NCBI GenBank assembly: GCA_035048815.1
Contig: JAUCBN010000035.1
Coordinates: forward strand, 11,854,501 to 11,918,500
From: Abelmoschus esculentus
Lineage: Eukaryota > Streptophyta > Magnoliopsida > Malvales > Malvaceae
Reading direction: 5' to 3'
DNA length: 64,000 nt
A model generated the notes under the pieces. That model made no database searches. It was not told the origin of the DNA and saw nothing but the letters and a program-made list of their open reading frames with translations. Numbering within the stretch: position 1 is the stretch's first letter; the number at the start of each line of letters is the position of its first letter. Below are positions 47,496-61,191 of the stretch, piece after piece. Made by a program: the position numbers and the translations under genes.

Positions 47496-50400
47496 ATAAT
47501 TCTGTTCAAAACCCCATAATTAAATATTTGAACTCATAAAATTTGATTTAATAATATTTTGTTGTCGTTTTGTTGGGATTAAAACATGCATGTCTAAATG
47601 GGCTTTATAGAGATTCCGTTCTAATTTTAACCGAGTAAAATTCTGAAAATTTCAGATTAATCTATTTAATTTTGTTCAAAAGCTAATAATTAAATATTTG
47701 AAATCATAAAATTTGATTTTAATATAATTTAGTTGTCGTTTTGATGCGATTAAAACGTGCATGTCTAAATGGGCTTTATAGAGATTCCGTTCGAATTTTA
47801 ACCGAGTAAAAAGCTAAAAGTATTAGATTAATCGGTATAATTTTGTTAAAAAGCCTATAATTAACTATTTGAACTCATAAAATTTAATTTAATAACATTT
47901 TGTTGTCGTTTTGATGCGATTAATACGAGCATCTCTAAATATGATCTATAGAGAATACGTTCGAATTTTAACCGAGTAAAAACCTTAAAATTTGAGATTA
48001 ATCTGTATAATTTTTTTCAAAAGACCATAATTAAATATTTAAACTCATAAGATTTGATTTAATAAGATTTGGTTGTCTTTTTGTTGGGATTAAAAAGCTG
48101 AAAATTTGAGATTAATCTGTATAATTTTGTTCAAAAGCAAATAATTAAATATTTGAAATGATAAAATTTTATTTTAATAAAATTTGGTTGTCGTTTTGAT
48201 GTGATTAAAACGTGCATGTTTAAATGGGCTTTATAGAGATTCTGTTCGAATTTTAACCGAGTAAAAAGCTGAAAATTTGAGATTAATTTGTATAATTTTG
48301 TTCAAAAGCCTATAATTAACTATTTGAAGTCATAAAATTTATTTTAATTACATCTGGTTGTCGTTTTGATGCGATTAACATGAGCATGTCTAAATGGGCT
48401 TTATAAAGATTCCGTTCGAATTTTAACCGAGTAAAAACCTTAAAATTTGAGATTAATCTGTATAATTTTGTTCAAAAGCCCATAATTAAATATTTAAACT
48501 CATAAAAGTTGATTTAATAACATTTGGTTGTCGTTTTATTGAGATTAAAACGTGCATGTCTAAATGGGCTTTATAGAGATTCCGTTCTAATTATAACCGA
48601 GTAAAATTCTGAAAATTTCAGATGAATCTGTATAATTTGTTCAAAAGCTAATAATTAAATATTTGAAATCATAAAATTTGATTTTAATAAAATTTGGTTA
48701 TCGTTTTGATGCTATTAAAATGTGCATGTCTAAATGGGCTTTATAGAGATTCCGTTCGAATTTTTGCCGAGTAAAAAGCTGAAAATTTGAGATTAATCTG
48801 TGTAATTTTGTTCAAAAGCCTATAATTAACTATTTGAACTCATAAAATTTAATTTAATAACATTTGGTTGTCGTTTTGATGCGATTAATACGAGCATGTG
48901 TAAATATGCTCTATAGAGAATCCGTTCGAATTTTAACCGAGTAAAAACCTTAAAATTTGAGATTAATCTGTATAATTTTGTTCAAAAGCTCATAATTAAA
49001 TATTTAAACTCATAAAATTTGATTTAATAACATTTGGCTATCGTTTTGTTGGGATTAAAACGTGCATGTCTAAATGGGCTTTATAGAGATTCCGTTCTAA
49101 TTTTAACCGAGTAAAATTCTAAAAATTTTAGATTAATCTGTATAATTTTGTCTAAAAGCTAATAATTAAATATTTGAAATCATAAAATTCGATTTTAATA
49201 AAATTTGGTTGTCGTTTTGATGCGATTAAAACGTGCTTGTCTAAATGGGCTTTATAGAGCTTCCGTTCGAATTTTAACCGAGTAAAAACCTTAAAATTTG
49301 AGATTAATCTGTATAATTTTGTTCAAAAGCTAATAATTAAATATTTAAACTCATAAGATTTGATTTAATAACATTTGGTTGTCATTTTGTTGGGATTAAA
49401 ACGTGCAGGTCTAAATGGGCTTTATAGAGATTCCGTTCTAATTTTAACCGAGTAAAATTCTGAAAATTTCAGATTAATCTGTACAATTTGGTTCAAAATC
49501 TAATAATTAAATATTTGAAATCATGAAATTTTATTTTAATAAAATTTGGTTGTCGTTTTGATGCGATTAAAATGTGCATGTCTAAGTGGGCTTTATAGAG
49601 ATTCTGTTCGAATTTTAACCGAGTAAAATTCTGAAAATTTGAGATTAATCTGTATAATTTTGTTCAAAAGCATATAATTAACTATCTGAACACATAAAAT
49701 TTAATTTAATAACATTTGGTTGTCGTTTTGATGCGATTAATACGAGCGTGTCTAAATATGCTCTATAGAGAATCCGTTCAAATTTTAACCGAGTAAAAAC
49801 CTTAAAATTTGAGATTAATCTGTATAATTTTGTTTAAAAGCCCATAATTAAATATTTAAACTCATAAAATTTGATTTAATAACATTTTGTTATCTTTTTG
49901 TTGGGATTAAAACGTGCATGTCTAAATGGGCTTTATAGAGATTCCGTTCTAATTTTAACCGAGTCAAATTCTAAAAATTTCAGATTAATCTGTATAATTT
50001 TATTCAAAAGATAATAATTACATATTTGAAATCATAAAATTTGATTTTAATAAAATTTGGTTGTCGTTTTGATGCGATTAAAACATGCTTGTCTAAATGG
50101 GCTTTATAGAGATTATGTTCGAATTTTAACCGAGTAAAAAGCTGAAAATTTGAGATTAATCTGTATAATTTTGTTCAAAAGCCTATAATTAACTATTTAA
50201 ACCCATAAAATTTAAGTTAATAACATTTGGTTGTCGTTTTGATGCGATTAATACGAGTATGTCTAAATGTGCTCTATAGAGAATCTGTTCGAATTTTAAC
50301 CGTGTAAAAACCTTAATTTTTGAGATTAATCTGTATAATTTTGTTCAAAATCTTATAATTAAATATTTAAACTCATATGATTTGATTTAATAACATTTGG

Positions 50401-53400
50401 TTGTCGTTTTGTTGCGATTAAAACGTGCATGTTTAAATGGGCTTTATAGAGATTCCTTTCTAATTTTAACCGAGTAAAATTCTTAAAATTTCAGATTAAT
50501 CTGTATAATTTTGTTGAAAAGCTAATAGTTAAATATTTGAAATCATAAAATTTGATTTTAATAAAATTTGGTTATCGTTTTGATGCGATTAAAACGTGCA
50601 TGTCTAAATGGGCTTTTGAACAGATTCTATTCGAATTTTAACCGAGTAAAAAGCTGAAAATTTGAGATTAATCTGTATAATTTTGTTCAAAAGCCTATAA
50701 TTAACTATTTGAACTCATAAAATTTAATTTAATAACATTTGGTTGTCGTTTTGATACGATTAAACCTTGCATATCTAAATCGGCTTTATAGAGATTCCGT
50801 TCGAATTTTAACCGAGTAAACAGCTGAAAATTTGACATTAATCGGTATAATTTTGTTCAAAAGCCCATAATTAAATATTTAAACTCATAAAATTTGATTT
50901 AATAACATTTGGTTGTCGTTTTGTTGGGATTAAAATGTGCATGTCTAAATGGGCTTTATAGAGATTCCGTTCTAATTTTAACCGAGTCAAATTCTGAAAA
51001 TTTAAGATTAATCTGTATAATTTTGTTCAAAAGCTAATAACTAAATATATGAAATCATAAAATTTGATTTTAATAAAGTTTGGTTATCGTTTTGATGCGA
51101 TTATAACGTGCATATCTAAATGGGCTTTATAGAGATTTCGTTCGAATTTTAACCGAGTAAAAAGCTGAAAATTTGAGATTAATCAATATAATTTTGTTCA
51201 AAAGCTAATAATTAAATATTTGAAATCATAAAATTTGGTTGTCGTTTTGATGCGATTAAAACGAGCATGTCTAAATGTACTCTATAGAGAATCCGTTCGA
51301 ATTTTAACCGAGTAAAAACCTTAAAATTTGAGATTAATCTGTATAATTTTGTTCAAAAGCCCATAATTAAATATTTAAACTCATAAAATTTGATTTAATA
51401 ACATTTGGTTATCGTTTTGATGGGATTAAAACGTGCATATCTAAATGAGCTTTATAGAGATTTCGTTCAAATTTTAACCGAGTAAAAAGTTGAAAATTTG
51501 AGATTAATCTGTATAATTTTGTTCAAAAGCTAATAATTAAATATTTGAAATCATAAAATTTGGTTTTAATAAAATTTGGTTGTCGTTTTGATGCGATTAA
51601 AACGTGCATGTCTAAATGGGCTTTATAGAGATTCCACTCGAATTTTAACCGAGTAAAATTCTAAAAATTTGAGATTAATCTGTATAATTTTATTCAAAAG
51701 CTAATAATTAAATATTTGAAATCATAAAATTTGATTTTTAATAAAATTTGGTGGTCGTTTTGATGCGTTAAACGTGCATGTCTAAATGGGCTTTATAGAT
51801 ATTCTGTTCGAATTTTAACCGAGTAAAAAGCTGAAAATTTGAGATTAATCTGTATAATTTTGTTCAAAAGACTATAATTAACTATTTGAGCTCATAAATT
51901 TAATTTAATAACATTTGGTTGTCGTTTTGATGCGATTAATACGAGCGTGTCTAAATGTGCTCTATAGAGAATCCATTCGAATTTTAACAGAGTAAAAACC
52001 TTAAAATTTGAGATTAATCTGTATAATTTTGTTCAAAAGCCCATAATTAAATATTTAAACTCATAAAATTTGATTTAATAACATTTGGATGTCGTTTTGT
52101 TGGGATTAAAACGTGCATGACTAAATGGGCTTTATAGAGATTCCGTTCTAATTTTAACCGAGTAAAATTCTGAAAATTTCAGATTAATCAATATAATTTT
52201 GTTCAAAAGCTAATAATTAAATATTTGAAATCATAAAATTTCATTTTAATAAAATTTGGTTGTCGTTTTGATGCGATTAAAACGAGCATGTCTAAATGTA
52301 CTCTATAGAGAATCCGTTCGAATTTTAACCGAGTAAAAACCTTAAAATTTGAGATTAATCTGTATAATTTTGTTCAAAATCCCATAATTAAATATTTAAC
52401 CTCATAAAATTTGATTTAATAACATTTAGTTGTCATTTTGTTGGGATTAAAACGTGCATGTCTAAATGGGCTTTATAGAGATTCTGTTCAAATTTTAACC
52501 GAGTAAAAAGCTGAAAAATTGAGATTAATCTGTATAATTTTGTTCAAAGGCCTATAGTTAACTATTTGAACTCATAAAATTTAATTTAATAACATTTTGT
52601 TGTCGTTTCGATGCAATTAATACGAGCATATCTAAATATGCTCTATAGAGAATCCGTTTGAGATTTAACCGAGTAAAAACCTTAAAATTTGAGATTAATC
52701 TGTATAATTATGTTCAAAAGCCCATAATTAAATATTTAAACTCATAAAATTTGATTTAAGAATATTTGGTTGTTGTTTTGTTGGGACTAAAATGTGCATA
52801 TCTAAATAGGTATTATAGAGATTTCGTTCTAATTTTAACCGAGTAAAATTCTGAAAATTTTAGATTAATCTGTATAATTTTGTTCAAAAGCTAATAATTA
52901 AATATTTGAAATCATAAAATTTGATTTTAATAAAATTTGGTTGTCGTATTGATGCGATTAAAACGTGCATGTCTAAATGGGCTTTATAGAGATTCCGTTC
53001 GAATTTTAACCGAGAAAAAAGCTGCAAATTTGAGATTATTCTGTATAATTTTGTTCAAAAGCCAATAATTAACTATTTGAACATATAAAATTTAATAACA
53101 TTTGGTTGTCGTTTTGATGCGATTAATACGAGCATGTCTAAATGTGCTCTATATAGAATCCGTTCGAATTTTAACCGAGTAAAAACCTTAAAATTTGAGA
53201 TTAATCTGTATAATTTTGTTCAAAAGCCCATAATTAAATATTTAAACTCATAAAATTTGATTTAATAACATTTGGTTATCGTTTTGTTGGGATTAAAACG
53301 TGCATATCTAAATGGGCTTTATAGAGATTTCGTTCTAATTTTAACCGAGTAAAATTCTAAAAATTTTAGATTAATCTGTATAATTTTGTCTAAAAGCTAA

Positions 53401-54349
53401 TAATTAAATATTTGAAATCATAAAATTCGATTTTAATAAAATTTGGTTGTCGTTTTGATGCGATTAAAACGTGCTTGTCTAAATGGGCTTTATAGAGATT
53501 CCGTTCGAATTTTAACCGAGTAAAAACCTGAAAATTTGAGACTAATCTGTATAATTTTGTTCAAAAGCCTATAATTAACTATTTGAACCCATAAATTTTA
53601 AGTTAATAACATTTGGTTGTCGTTTTGATGCGATTAATACGAGTATGTCTAAATGTGCTCTATAGAGAATCCGTTCGAATTTTAACCGAGTAAAAACCTT
53701 AAAATTTGAGATTAATCTATATAATTTTGTTCAAAAGACCATAATTAAATATTTAAACTCATAAAATTAGATTTAATAACATTTGTTTGTCGTTTTGATG
53801 CGATTAAAATGTGCATGTCTAAATGGGCTTTATAGAGATTCCGTTCTAATTTTAACCGAGTAAAATTCTGAAAATTTTAGATTAATCTGTATAATTTTGT
53901 TCAAAAGCTAATAATTAAATATTTGAAATCATAAAATTTGATTTTAATAAAATTTGGTTGTCGTATTGATGCGATTAAAACGTGCATGTCTAAATGGGCT
54001 TTATAGAGATTCCGTTCGAATTTTAACCGAGAAAAAAGCTGCAAATTTGAGATTAATCTGTATAATTTTGTTCAAAAGCCAATAATTAACTATTTGAACT
54101 TATAAAATTTAATAACATTTGGTTGTCGTTTTGATGCGATTAATACGAGCATGTCTAAATGTGCTCTATATAGAATCCGTTCGAATTTTAACCGAGTAAA
54201 AACCTTAAAATTTGAGATTAATCTGTATAATTTTGTTCAAAAGCCCATAATTAAATATTTAAACTCATAAAATTTGATTTAATAACATTTGGTTATCGTT
54301 TTGTTGGGATTAAAACGTGCATATCAAAATGGGCTTTATAGAGATTTCG

Positions 54350-54690
54350 TTCAAATTTTAACCGAGTAAAAAGTTGAAAATTTGAGATTAATATGTATAA
54401 TTTTGTTCAAAAGCTAATAATTAAATATTTGAAATCATAAAATTTGGTTTTAATAAAATTTGGTTGTCGTTTTGATGCGATTAAAATGTGCATGTCTAAA
54501 TGGGCTTTATAGAGATTTCGTTCAAATTTTAACCGAGTAAAAAGTTGAAAATTTGAGATTAATCTGTATAATTTTGTTCAAAAGCTAATAATTAAATATT
54601 TGAAATCATAAAATTTGGTTTTAATAAAATTTGGTTGTCGTTTTGATGCGATTAAAATGTGCATGTCTAAATGGGCTTTATAGAGATTCC
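54350..54690 (+). repeat. single-monomer tandem duplication
   Basis: Two adjacent 170-bp A-like monomers (starts at 54350 and 54520) share TTCAAATTTTAACCGAG, AAAAGTTGAAAATTTGAG and ATTTGGTTTTAATAAAA. This breaks the ABC order and shows monomer-level exchange as well. Confidence 0.8.
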
Positions 54691-57600
54691 GTTCGAATTT
54701 TAACTGAGTAAAAAGCTGAAAATTTGAGATTAATCTGTATAATTTTGTTCACCAGCTAATAATTAACTATTTGAACTCATAAAATTTAATTTAATAACAT
54801 TTGGTATTCATTTTGATGCGATTAATACGAGCATGTCTAAATATGCTCTATAGAGAATCCGTTCGAATTTTAACCGAGTAAAAAATTTAAAATTTGAGAT
54901 TAATCTGTATAATTTTTTTCAAAATCCCATAATTAAATATTTAAACTCATAAAGTTTGATTTAATAACATTTGTTTTTCGTTTTGTTGGGATTAAAACGT
55001 GCATGTCTAAATGGCCTTTATAGAGATTCCATTCTAATTTTAACCGAGTAAAATTCTGAAAATTTCAGATTAATCTGTATAATTTTGTTCAAAATTTGAG
55101 ATTAATCTGTATAATTTTGTTCAAAAGCCCATAATTAAATATTTAAAATCATAAAATTTGATTTAATAACCTTTGGTTGTCGTTTTGATGCGATTAAATC
55201 GTGAATGTCTAAATGGGCTTTATAGAGATTCCGTTCGAATTTTAACCGAGAAAAAAACTGAAAATTTGAGATTAATCTGTATAATATTTTTCACAAGCCT
55301 ATAATTAACTATTTGAACTCATAAAATTTAATTTAATAACATTTGGTTGTCGTTTTGATGCGATTAATACGAGCATGTCTAACTGTGCTCTATAGAGAAT
55401 CCGTTCGAATTTTAACTGAGTAAAAACCTTAAAATTTGAGATTAATCTATATAATTTTGTTCAAAAGACCATAATTAAATATTTAAACTCATAAAATTAG
55501 ATTTAATAACATTTGTTTGTCGTTTTGATGCGATTAAAATGTGCATGTCTAAATGGGCTTTATAGAGATTCCGTTCTAATTTTAACCGAGTAAAATTCTG
55601 AAAATTTTAGATTAATCTGTATAATTTTGTTCAAAAGCTAATAATTAAATATTTGAAATCATAAAATTTGATTTTAATAAAATTTGGTTGTCGTTTTGAT
55701 ACGATTAAAACGTGCATGTCTAAATGGGCTTTATAGAGATTTCGTGCGAATTTTAACCGAGAAAAAAGCTGCAAATTTGAGATTAATCTGTATAATTTTG
55801 TTCAAAAGCCTATAATTAACTATTTGAACTTATAAAATTTAATTTAATAACATTTGGTTGTCGTTTTGATGCGATTAATACGAGCATGTCTAAATGTGCT
55901 CTATAGAGAATCCGTTCGAATTTTAACCGAGTAAAAACCTTAAAATTTGAGATTAATCTGTATAATTTTGTTCAAAAGCCCATAATTAAATCTTTAAACT
56001 CATAAAATTTGATTTAATAACATTTGGTTGTCGTTTTGTTGGGATTAAAACGTGCATGTCTAAATGGCCTTTATAGAGATTTCGTTCGAATTTTAACCGA
56101 GTAAAAAGTTGAAAATTTGAGATTAATCTGTATAATTTTGTTCAAAAGCTAATAATTAAATATTTGAAATCATAAAATTTGGTTTTAATAAAATTTGGTT
56201 GTCGTTTTGATGCGATTAAAATGTGCATGTCTAAATGGGCTTTATAGAGATTCCGTTCGAATTTTAACCGAGTAAAAAGCTGAAAATTTGAGATTAATCT
56301 GTATAGTTTTGTTCACCAGCTAATAATTAACTATTTGAACTCATAAAATTTAATTTAATAACATTTGGTATTCGTTTTGATGCGATTAATACGAGCATGT
56401 CTAAATGTGCTCTATAGAGAATCCGTTCGAATTTTAACCGAGTAAAAACCTTAAAATTTGAGATTAATCTGTATAATTTTGTTCAGAATCCCATAATTAA
56501 ATATTTAAACTCATAAATTTTGATTTAATAACATTTGTTTTTCGTTTTGTTGGGATTAAAACGTGCATGTCTAAATGGCCTTTATAGAGATTCCATTCTA
56601 ATTCTAACCGAGTAAAATTCTGAAAATTTCAGATTAATCTGTATAATTTTGTTCAAAAGCTAATAATTAAATATTTGAAATCATAATATTTGATTTTAAT
56701 AAATTTGATTTTCGTTTTGATGCGATTAAAACGTGCAAGTCTAAATGGGCTTTATATAGATTCCGTTCGAATTTTAATCTAGTAAAAAGCTAAAAATTTG
56801 AGATCAATCTGTATAATTTTGTTCACCAGCCAATAATTAACTATTTGAACTCATAAAATTTAATTTAATAATATTTGGTTGTCGTTTTGATGCGATTAAT
56901 ACGAGCATGTCTAAATGTGTCAATAGAGAATCCGTTCGAATTTTAACCGAGTAAAAACCTTAAAATTTGAGATTAATCTGTATAATTTTGTTCAAAAGCC
57001 CACAATTAAAAATTTAAACTCATAAAATTTGATTTAATAACATTTGGTTGTCGTTTTGTTGGGATTAGAACGTACATGTCTAAATGGGCTTTATAGAGAT
57101 TCCGTTCTTATTTTAACCGAGTAAAATTCTGAAAATTTCAGATTAATCTGTATAATTTTGTTCAAAAGCTAATAATTAAATATTTGAAATCATAAAATTT
57201 GATTTTAATAAATTTGGTTATCGTTTTGATGCGATTAAAACGTGCATGTCTAAATGGACTTTATAGAGATTTCGTTCGAATTTTAACCGAGTAAAAAGCT
57301 GAAAATTTGAAATTAATTTGTATAATTTTGTTTACAGGCCAAAAATTAACTATTTGAACTCATAAAATTTAATATAAAAATATCTGGTTATCGTTTTGAT
57401 GCGATTAAAACGTGCATGTCTAAATGGGCTTTATAGAGATTCCGTTCTAATTTTAACCGAGTAAAAAGCTGAAAATTTGAGATTAATCTATATAATTTTA
57501 TTCAAAAGCTAATAATTAAATATTTGAAATCATAAAATTTGATTTTAATAAAATTTGGTTGTCGTTTTGATGAGATTAAAACGTGCATGTCTAAATGGGC

Positions 57601-57844
57601 TTTATTGAGATTCCGTTCGAATTTTAACCGTGTAAAAAGCTAAAAATTTGAGATTAATCTGTATAATTTTGTTCAAAAGCCTATAATTAACTATTTGAAC
57701 TCATAAATTTAATTTAATAAGATTTGGTTGTCGTTTTGATGCGATTAACATGTGATAAATTGATGACAATGAGTTGTCATTGATATAGAGATGTCAAAAT
57801 TAATACATGAATATATTAGTAGAGAATAATATATTGGATTAACC

Positions 57845-57900
57845 CACTATGAGCATATATCTTGGATTATTATGTGACGGTCACGATATTGCTCATAGTG
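57845..57900. other. 56-bp inverted repeat in Copia LTR
   Basis: CACTATGAGCATAT (57845-57858) pairs with ATATTGCTCATAGTG (57886-57900), one bulged base, and the loop holds a second dyad GTGACGGTCAC. It lies about 100 bp inside the LTR, in the expected U3 region. Confidence 0.75.
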
Positions 57901-58641
57901 ACAACTATATATATAATCCTTAGACTTGAGATTATTACTATCTCAACATATGTTATTTTATGTTTTGATGCAGTTAAATGTGTTTCGTAATTAGTTACAC
58001 TATAAAAACTGACATTGGACATATTACAATATATGTAGTGAGATGTGAATAATCAAGATAGGATTTGTCCTTCCTACATAATAGGAAAATATATCAAAGG
58101 CCACTTGATTGAGTGAGACTAAAAATGCATGGCCATGCTTGAATATGTTGATATGAGATATCACAAATTATTCATTAATAGTAGTCCACTCTAGATATCA
58201 AGAAACACTAATAATAGGTTATACAAGTGTGACTATTCCAAGACTTGTGCCTATTAAAGATATAAAAGGACAAAAGGATATAATACATTAAAAGAGTTGG
58301 TCACGGACATGATACATCGAATCATGATCTCTTGTAACTTAGATGACAATGATATATTGCTAGATGTCACTCATTATTTTTAATATTAGAATTGTTCTAA
58401 TATTATTACTAACGTTACAATGAGCCTACAAGGTCACACCAAATGGTTGAAACAGAGCAAAAATATATAAGTATAAGTAGATTATATTTAATCCCGAATT
58501 TTAAATAAAGAATATAATTAAAGTAATTATATCCCTTTTAAATTCAAATTAAATATAGATTCTGATATTTAAGGAATTAATTAAAGTAATTATTTCCTAT
58601 AAACCAAATCAGAATCAAACTCTTATACCTAGGGTTACACC

Positions 58642-58650
58642 TATATAAAG
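58642..58650 (+). promoter_or_regulatory. probable TATA box of the Copia LTR
   Basis: TATATAAAG within CCTATATAAAGGATC. A start site about 30 bp downstream would leave roughly 300 bp for R-U5, a plausible size. Assigned by motif only. Confidence 0.5.
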
Positions 58651-58973
58651 GATCAATTGGTCTAGCAGCCAAGATAGAGAATTCCGAATTCCAAACCTTA
58701 GAATCACGAGAAACAGTTTTTTTCGAGATTTGCTCTCTTAACCGGGTGAACTGAGTAGAGGCCGAGACGATATTCGTGGAGGCTAAAGATTCGAATTGTC
58801 GAACAATCGTGATTATCACAAATCTAGTTGTTGTTTTTGTTGCTTATCAAGGAACCCAATGTAAGTCATCGTATCTCTTCCTCTTGATTTCAGAATAAAC
58901 GTACATGGATCATTGGAAAGACCGTCGTAATTTTGTTTCGCTGCGCCATGGGGTGTGCCGGCGGTCCCAACAG

Positions 58974-58986
58974 TGGTATCAGAGCC
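58974..58986 (+). other. Copia primer binding site (tRNA-iMet)
   Basis: TGGTATCAGAGCC, one base after the LTR end; complementary to initiator Met tRNA. Confidence 0.88.
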
Positions 58987-60411
58987 ACTTGTACGATCTG
59001 TAATCGAGTTAAATTCTTGGGTGATGCGATATGTATGAGATGCGTAATTTGTTTTACTATATCGGCGATATAAAATTTGATACTTCTTGTTGATTAGGTA
59101 TACGATTAATATGTTAATTTGTTAATTACAATCGCCATGTTGCTACAAGGGTTTTTCAATAATCATATATCAATCATTGACATAGTGATCGACGAAAGTG
59201 CAATAGCAGATCTCATCAAGGAAAAAAGAATAATTGTTATTCCGATATGGAAAAATCTAAGGGATTTTAAAAATCCCGAAAATACGATTTTGTTGATAAA
59301 TCTTATCAAAACGTGATGTTTTTCATAGAAAAATACTCGCTATTTTTCAAAATTTCCTGCCACCCCGCAAGGGTGCTTCGCCCCTTGACCCCTTCGTAGG
59401 CAACATAGATTGTAGGCCCATATTGGTAATATTAACGATTTTGTGATAGTATCTGTTTACTTTACACGGTGTTTGACATGCATGGTTATAGCCCTTGCTT
59501 TTACAATAGTTGTAAATTTTAAATACGGCCTGCGTGTCGTGCCTTTCTATATCTCTGTTGTACCTTTCTTCTCATCTTACTCCCTCGTATGTAAAACGAG
59601 TTTCTATGATTGTAATCTTATTCCAAGAAGCAATCGAGACGTTTGGACCAAAGGCGAGAAGATGTTTGAGAAGTAGTTTTAGTATAAAATTAGGGTTTTT
59701 AAGGTTCTCCCATTGGCTTGGGATGAGCCACCTTAGTTCTTTATTTTGGGCTACAACCATTGCAATCCTTTTATTTTATATCTATCATGTATGTGATGCA
59801 ATATATGATATATATCTTCTACTCTCATATATTGATGAGATCAATAAGGGCCAAATTAAAAAAAGGTAACGATAAGATATTTAATGTTTTCCCTCAAATT
59901 AATATAAGTTAAAATTAGCCGTCCAATATTTGCCCTTGTTAAGGCCTTGATCGATCTTATGTGGGTTTTGCCAAAGCATTAACACATAAGTCCATCTTGG
60001 TTAAACGCGAAGAATAAACAAGTGATATTCGTCGGTCGAAATATTGGTAATAACTTAGTTAGGTTGTTCTAATAGGATTAGAAACCTAAAGGCTAAGTAT
60101 TTGGTTAAGTCATGAGATGACTGAAATATAGTTGTTCACCAAATGGAGGAGTTACATGAGATGTAATTAGTAAAGGGTTACTTACCTAAATAACCTCTAT
60201 CTTAAAAGAAAAGCCAAAGCTGATTTAGGAAATTGGTGAATTATGGATCCTCACTCACTAGAAAAATTTTTGTCAAATTTTTCCGAAATTAAAAACGAGA
60301 GAGGTTTTTAATTTTGAATGAAATAGTAGGAGTATTTTATAAACAAAGTCCTATTTATAATATTTCAAATCGGTAAATTCATATTATGTATTTCCATTGT
60401 TGTAGATCTAA
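58987..60411 (+). other. Copia leader, no gene seen
   Basis: About 1.4 kb between the primer site and gag. Short frames at 59119, 59443 and 59534 resemble nothing known. The sequence is AT-rich apart from a GC-rich patch near 59358-59400. Confidence 0.6.
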
Positions 60412-61191
60412 ATGGCAAACAATACTATATCATTGCGATCACTCCTTGAGAAGGAGAAACTCAATGGCGTAAACTTCCTTGATTGGTTCCGTAATTTGAG
60501 AATTATTTTCAAACAGGAAAGAAAGGAATATGTCATTGAAGAACCCGTTCCAGATGAACCGGCAACTAATGCTTCTAGAGCTGACAAAGACAAGTTTAGA
60601 AACATATGGATGGCATGTTAGATGTCGGATGTCTTATGCTTGCTACCATGACTCTTGATCTTCAAAAGCAACATGAGAACATGGTTGCATATGATATGAT
60701 TTAAAACCTCAAAAAAATATATGAGGAGCAAGCACGTCAAGAGAGGTATGAGACCTCTAAAGCTCTATTCCAGTGCAAAATGATAGAGGGATCTCCTATA
60801 GGAGCTCATGTCATTAAGATGATAGGCTATATCCAAACGTTGGAAAACCTAGGTTTTCCTCTCAAGGATGAATTGGCTACTGATGTTATTCTGCAATCGT
60901 TGCCGAATAGCTTCAATCAATTTGTCCTTAATTTCAACATGAATGAAATTAACAAAACTTTTCCACAGTTACTTGGCATGTTACGAACTGCTGAGAAAAA
61001 TATGTCTAAAGGTGGACCTAAGCCCATTATGATGGTCCGCAAGGACAAAGGAAAGGGAAAGACAGTGGCAAAGTACAAGGGTAAAGGTAAGCCTATACCC
61101 AAAGGACATGATGCATTGAAACCCAAAGGGGGAGTTAGCAAGGAAGGAAAATGTTTCCACTGCAATAATACCGAACACTGAAAAAAGAAAT
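60412..61191 (+). pseudogene. gag: Copia gag
   Basis: Starts MANNTISLRSLLEKEKLNG, the common N-terminus of this plant Copia gag type, followed by DWFRNLRIIFKQE, then after a frame change near 60612 the capsid segment with CLMLATMTLDLQKQ, a TAA at 60702, MIGYIQTLENLGFPL, LQSLPNSFNQFV and MLRTAEKNM, a Lys/Gly-rich stretch, and a zinc knuckle CFHCNNTEH in which TGA (61179) replaces the Trp after His. A frame change near 61190 precedes the rest of gag-pol. Gag and pol form one polyprotein in intact relatives. Confidence 0.88.

Larger units (their letters stand above)
37611..57750 (+). repeat. 170-bp satellite array with ABC higher-order repeat, right block
   Basis: About 118 monomers with the same A, B and C types and orientation as the left block. 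The order is mostly A-B-C with local losses, for example A-C-A near 49090-49440. Irregular joins include 48065-48100 (C ending joined to B interior), 51215-51245 (a shortened A) and 55060-55130 (a 40-bp partial duplication). Subfamilies are clustered: a TACGACCG variant at 41631, 42132 and 43494; an AAAAGGGGC variant at 40430-47240; GCTGCAAATT at 53021, 54038 and 55778. No gene is visible. Confidence 0.95.
57751..58972 (+). repeat. Copia 5' LTR, 1222 bp
   Basis: Begins TGTGATAAATTG at the end of the satellite and ends TCCCAACA one base before the primer site. It contains a TATA box, a long inverted repeat near its start and short inverted repeats such as ATGACAATGAGTTGTCAT (57763-57780). Confidence 0.88.

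Noticed and set aside
14723..57750. CENP-B box in C monomers (GTTGGGATTAAAACG)
   Set aside because: Some resemblance, but the required TTCG and CGGG positions do not match.
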